Source: Notolepis coatsorum (Eukaryota > Chordata > Actinopteri > Aulopiformes > Paralepididae). Taken from it: a stretch of DNA of 64,000 nucleotides. The stretch is from positions 75,227,811 to 75,291,810 of the forward strand of contig OZ020589.1 in the NCBI GenBank assembly GCA_963971535.1. The letters run 5' to 3'. A program made the position numbers and the translations under genes. Under the pieces are notes generated by a model, which was not told the DNA's origin, ran no database searches, and worked only from the letters and a program-made list of their open reading frames with translations. Each line of letters starts with the position of its first letter. Positions within the stretch are counted from its first letter, which is position 1. Of this stretch, positions 60,294 through 64,000 are shown in pieces.

Positions 60294-61617
60294 ATGTTAC
60301 ATAATAAAGAGACGGTAGCCAAAGTATCTAAATAAAGAATATTTAATGTATAATTACCATGGTTTTGTAATCAAAATGAACATCAAATAATAAACAGACA
60401 AACACAGAACTATACAGACAGGATCAGCACCAGACGGAAGGGATGACAGACTACTTATATACAGGGGAATGACGAGACAACACACACCTGGGGTAATGGT
60501 AATTGGGTACACCTGGGGGAAAACAATAGGGACTACACACCATGAGGACTACATCTAGACATGACGACTCACATTAGGAGCGCCTGATCAGGGCACAAAC
60601 ATATACCCCCACATAACACCCCCCCCCTCAAATATTATATAGTGAAATGGGGAAATGGACATAAACAAGGAAAACCGTACGTAAAAAGATAGCGGTCGAT
60701 AAATGGGGAACCCTGATGTAAACAAGACGAAAGTCGCCCTCCGGTCCGCATCCCCCCAACAACTGTGCATATTGCGCTGCACCGCACTGCACTCTGCAAT
60801 CCGTCAATAAAGTCCTTGATCAACCAGGTAAGGAGAATGGGCAGCCTCAGCCTTACTCCTCATCACTCCCGACTCCTGGAACACAGAGCAAAATCAACAA
60901 AAAGCAAAAACAAAACAACAACACCTCTCACACAACCCCCCCCCCCCCCAGAAGAAACACAGCACAAACCCCACACCCCACCACTGACTACAGTCGTGAC
61001 AACGCGTCGGCCAACACATTGTCCTTGCCCTTTACATGTACCACCTCCACATCAAAGGCTTGCAGGAAGAGGCTCCAGCGCATCAACCGCTGGCTCGAAT
61101 TCGGCATCCTGCCTATAAAGACCAATGGGTTGTGGTCCGTGTAAATTCTAATAGGTGATTGAGAGGAGCCGACATACACCTCAAAATGGGAGAGGGCCAG
61201 AATCAAAGCCAATGCCTCCTTCTCGATGGTCGAGTAGCTCTAAACTTAAACTTCCTGGAGAAGTACAACACCGGGTGCTCAATACCTCCGTCATCATCCA
61301 GCAAGAGCACTGCGCCAGCGCTCAACTCGCTAGCATCCACCGCCAATTTAAAAGGCCTCGTGAACACAGGCACCGCAAAGACAGGGGCACTGACCAGAAT
61401 GGACTTCAACTGTTAAAACGTGAAGGAACACCTAGGCGTCCACTGAAACGGGATCTTCGGGCTCAGCAGATCTGTAAGGGGAGAGGCTACCGCCGAAAAG
61501 TTCCTACAAAACCCCCTATAATACCCCGTCATCCCCAGAAAGCACCGGAGATCCCGACATGTAGCTGGCTCTGGGAAACCAAATATAGCCTCCACCTTAG
61601 AATGGACAGGGCGGACG
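60294..61617 (-). mobile_element. Ty3/Gypsy-type LTR retrotransposon fossil (3' part)
   Basis: Pieces of pol on the - strand: CRDLRCFLGMTGYYRGFCRN (end of reverse transcriptase), FKLAVDASELSAGAVLLLDD (RNase H start), and IYTDHNPLVFIGRM with KGKDNVLADALSRL (RNase H end). A purine tract (GAGGGGGGGG, 60618-60627) then borders a ~325-bp LTR (60617 to 60294, TGTTATGTGG...TTATGTAACA) with an AATATTCTTTATTTAG segment. Integrase was not seen. A LINE-A tail is inserted at 60697-60832 and the 5' side is cut by an L1-type LINE. Broken in several places. Confidence 0.75.
60697..60832 (+). mobile_element. LINE-A 3' tail, + strand, diverged
   Basis: AATGGGGAACCCTGATGTAA, ACAAGACGAAAGTCGCCCTC and CTCTGCAATCCGTCAATAAAG; same order as other LINE-A tails but with several C-for-T changes. 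Confidence 0.78.
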
Positions 61618-61789
61618 AGTAGCGGAGCTGAGCGATCATGGAGTAGACGTGTTTCACATGAGCTCCCTTCTACCGTGCTGAATATACGTTTCTCCCCATT
61701 AGTCTTTATTTTATTTTTATTTGTTTTTTATCTGTTTGCTAGGTCGTCGTGTTTAGTATACATTCATCGACTTTTTTCGACTTTCTACG

Positions 61790-62698
61790 ATGACGGGGGT
61801 GGAAACCAGAGCCATGACTGCCCCAACCAGCAAACCATCACCGCCGGGCCTGGCCGCACCGTCGCCCGTTGTCGGGGAGTTAAGCGAAGCTGTGCTCTTG
61901 GTCATGACCAAGCTACACGCAGACTCTGAGACACGCATCGCTGAAGCACAGAAGAAAGTGTTGGCGGATTTTTGTGTCAGCCTCCGTCGTGAGATATCAG
62001 AAGAAATACGGCTGGCGGTAGTACCGCTGACAGACAAGATGGAGACGATGCACGCTGTCTCCTCGGCTAATGCTAACGAACTAGCCATGCTAACGACGGA
62101 GGTATCATTACAGTGCGAGAAGATGGCGGGTCTCGAATCCGCCCTGCTGGCTAGGCAGGCTGAAGTCAACAAACTACAGTCGGCAATGGAGGAGATGCAG
62201 TCCCGGGATAGACGCCACAACGTCAGGATTGTTGGAGTACCGGAGACCAGCGGTGAAGGCCGTCTCTCTGAGACCGTGCCCGAACTGCTGCAGAAAATAC
62301 TAGGGACGGACGTCCTCCCTTCGCCTCCTATCTGTGAATCGGCCTACAGAGCGGGCAGGTTTTCTCCCGGCGTGAACAAAGAACCGAGGCCCATCATAGT
62401 CAAGCTGAACAGACTCCAGCAGAGAGAACTCATCATGCGGTCGGCTCGTACCAGAAGGGGTAATCTGAGGCTTGGCGATCACAAAGTGGCCATTTTCGAA
62501 GACTTTACACCGGAGGTTCAAGCACAGAGAGGCGAATACAAGGTGGTCCTGACTAAGCTATGGAAACTAGGCCTGAGGCCCACGTTATTCGCTCCCGCGA
62601 AATTATCTGTGTTGGAAAAGGTCGGTGGTCAGCGTTTGTTTTGGTCGTTGGCTAAAGCGAAGGAATATCTCGCGGAGATACCCGAGTCTGTTGCTTGA
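61790..62698 (+). CDS. L1-type ORF1 protein, open (302 aa)
   Basis: RNA-binding chaperone of an L1-type LINE. Residues about 30-140 form a long heptad-rich helix (coiled-coil trimerisation in the family). From about 142 comes the RRM-like region opening RDRRHNVRIVGVPE, then YRAGRFSPGV and RPIIVKLNRLQQREL, with the C-terminal domain (RRGNLRLGDHKVAIFEDFTP, LRPTLFAPAKLSVL) and stop at 62696-62698. Length and order agree with vertebrate L1 ORF1p. No break is visible, so the copy may be fairly young. MTGVETRAMT at 61790 is the first ATG of the frame. Confidence 0.9.
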   Translation: MTGVETRAMTAPTSKPSPPGLAAPSPVVGELSEAVLLVMTKLHADSETRIAEAQKKVLADFCVSLRREISEEIRLAVVPLTDKMETMHAVSSANANELAMLTTEVSLQCEKMAGLESALLARQAEVNKLQSAMEEMQSRDRRHNVRIVGVPETSGEGRLSETVPELLQKILGTDVLPSPPICESAYRAGRFSPGVNKEPRPIIVKLNRLQQRELIMRSARTRRGNLRLGDHKVAIFEDFTPEVQAQRGEYKVVLTKLWKLGLRPTLFAPAKLSVLEKVGGQRLFWSLAKAKEYLAEIPESVA

Positions 62699-63289
62699 TA
62701 TCTATGGCGGGTGAGTGACTTGGCGGTTTGGGCCTATATACATTGATTAGGCCGACTATTCACAAATACTTGCTGTCATGCCCAGACATGCTAACTGCCC
62801 AATGCCCATCCAACTAGCGGGGCTTCCCAATGACTTCTGTTACTTGCTAAAGCTGACCTCATGGTCATACTTGTGTATCGCCTCTTTGGAAGCTAACGAG
62901 CTAGCTGAACAATGTACATAATAGGCTAACGTGCTATCCGGATTCATCACTAGCTTACGCGCTAGCCTCGGGCTAGCCAGCGGGCTTCGTCTATAGTCTG
63001 CGTTGAGACATTCGAGACCCGTTAATGGTTACGTATTTTGGTTGCTGTTGCTGTTCAAAGGGACATTGGTTTGCACAATCCAAGAGTGATCGAATCCCTA
63101 ACTAACTTCTGGTATGCTTTTATTTTTATATCCAGGTTGTTTTGAGCTTTGGGATCCATAGTAGAAGCCAAGGTCGGTTGAATATGCATATACAATATAT
63201 GATAACAGGTTGGGTCGGGTATGGCTTGCACTTCATGGCTATATGGTTATATGGCCTGCACTTTAGCCATGACCCTCTTTTCCTTTCTT

Positions 63290-63960
63290 TTTTCTTTCTT
63301 ATTGTCGCTGTTTTTATGTCATCTGTATGCGCGATTTAAATGTGATCCGATTCTACCTTGGACTAACTGCTGATTTGCCTTAATTTTGTTTTGAATTTTC
63401 CGTGATCCATTTATGCTATAACGTTGCGACATTAATATGCAGACTCCAAGGTAGATGGTTACAGGGTTGATGCTGAGTAATTATATAATAATTATTGTCG
63501 CTGTTTTAATGGCATTTGAATGAGCAATTTAACTGTGATTCGATCCTACCTTGGACTAACTGCTCCGACCGATATCTTTATTGAAACAATGTATGATAAC
63601 AGGTGGTGTCAGGTGTTGCTTATTACCATCCCCGGATTAATTAATGAATGTGTTTAATTCTATTCTTACATAGGTTATGTCATTTCAGCCGTTGTGCCTG
63701 TTCAGAGGGACAGCTAAAGGGGTGCACTTTGACCATAACCCTTTTTTTTCCCTTCCTTTTTTTGTCATTGTTTAATTGACATTGTTCACACAATTTTGCA
63801 CAATTAACCTGTGACCCGATCCTGCCTTAGACTATCGGCTGGGATGCTTTAATTTAATTTTGTTTTGAATTTTCCTATACCCTTTTGGGCTATAACAATG
63901 CGACGTTGAAGCGCAGATTCGGAAATAGTTGGCTGCAGGTTGATGTGGAGTTATTATTTA
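63290..63960. repeat. Repeated blocks in the L1 inter-ORF region
   Basis: A motif (GTGAT-CGAT-CTACCTTGGA, CTAACTGCT) occurs at about 63341, 63535 and, more diverged, 63811. TTTTGTTTTGAATTTTCC follows the first and third; ATTATTGTCGCTGTTTT-type lead-ins precede. Confidence 0.75.
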
Positions 63961-64000
63961 ATAATGGCTATTTTTACCATTATGGTTGTCTCATGTTGGG

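Larger units (their letters stand above)
61618..64000 (+). mobile_element. L1-type LINE, 5' end, cut by the window edge
   Basis: Starts where the gypsy fossil breaks off; ~170 bp of leader, ORF1 (61790-62698), then at least 1.3 kb without ORF2, containing repeated blocks. ORF2 would lie beyond the window. The 5' end looks complete because a leader and a whole ORF1 are present. Confidence 0.75.

Overview
This is vertebrate genomic DNA, almost certainly from a teleost fish (species not identifiable by eye). Intron-bearing host exons sit in a sea of teleost repeat classes: L2, Rex/CR1-type and L1-type LINEs, tRNA-derived SINEs, hAT, piggyBac, copia and gypsy elements, and long (CA)n, (TAA)n and minisatellite tracts. 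Only one convincing host gene is seen: a four-exon secreted Kazal-type serine protease inhibitor (SPINK family, 81 aa predicted) on the + strand, exons at 4568-4619, 13887-13921, 14151-14263 and 19392-19437. A degraded second copy of its first exon follows at 19707-19748, so the locus was once tandemly duplicated.

The gene is inflated by transposons. Intron 1 holds a whole-looking 8.8 kb piggyBac element (4737-13528) with perfect 15-bp inverted ends, a TTAA duplication and a six-exon transposase predicted to be 762 aa. Intron 3 holds a (CA)n tract split by a hAT element (14427-19019), itself hosting a 3.3 kb LINE.

From 20 to 40 kb the window is layered repeats. These are a TTAA-flanked MITE, LINE fragments, an inverted duplication of a gene resembling FEN1/PIN nucleases with a cysteine-rich CXC tail and a THAP exon in its middle (22.9-25.9 kb), a hAT element split by a copia-type LTR element that was hit again by L1 and LINE tails (26.4-33.1 kb), SINEs with clear target duplications, and an L2 copy split by another LINE.

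From 40.9 to 56.8 kb the backbone is a second, different FEN1-like gene on the - strand. It is stretched over about 16 kb by at least six insertions: a TIR element carrying a LINE whose middle is replaced by palindromic and G-rich satellites, a 1.7 kb element with perfect 20-bp ends, a 628-bp LTR-like insert, and three hAT elements with exact 8-bp target duplications. One hAT holds a solo-LTR-like block with an unspliced and a spliced version of the same exon pair side by side.

The last part (57-64 kb) has a SINE, microsatellites, a LINE 3' end, a gypsy fossil and the 5' part of an L1-type LINE with an open 302-aa ORF1, cut off by the window end. I saw no rRNA gene, genuine tRNA gene, CRISPR array or bacterial-type feature. 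All family names are from reading motifs, not from a database search.
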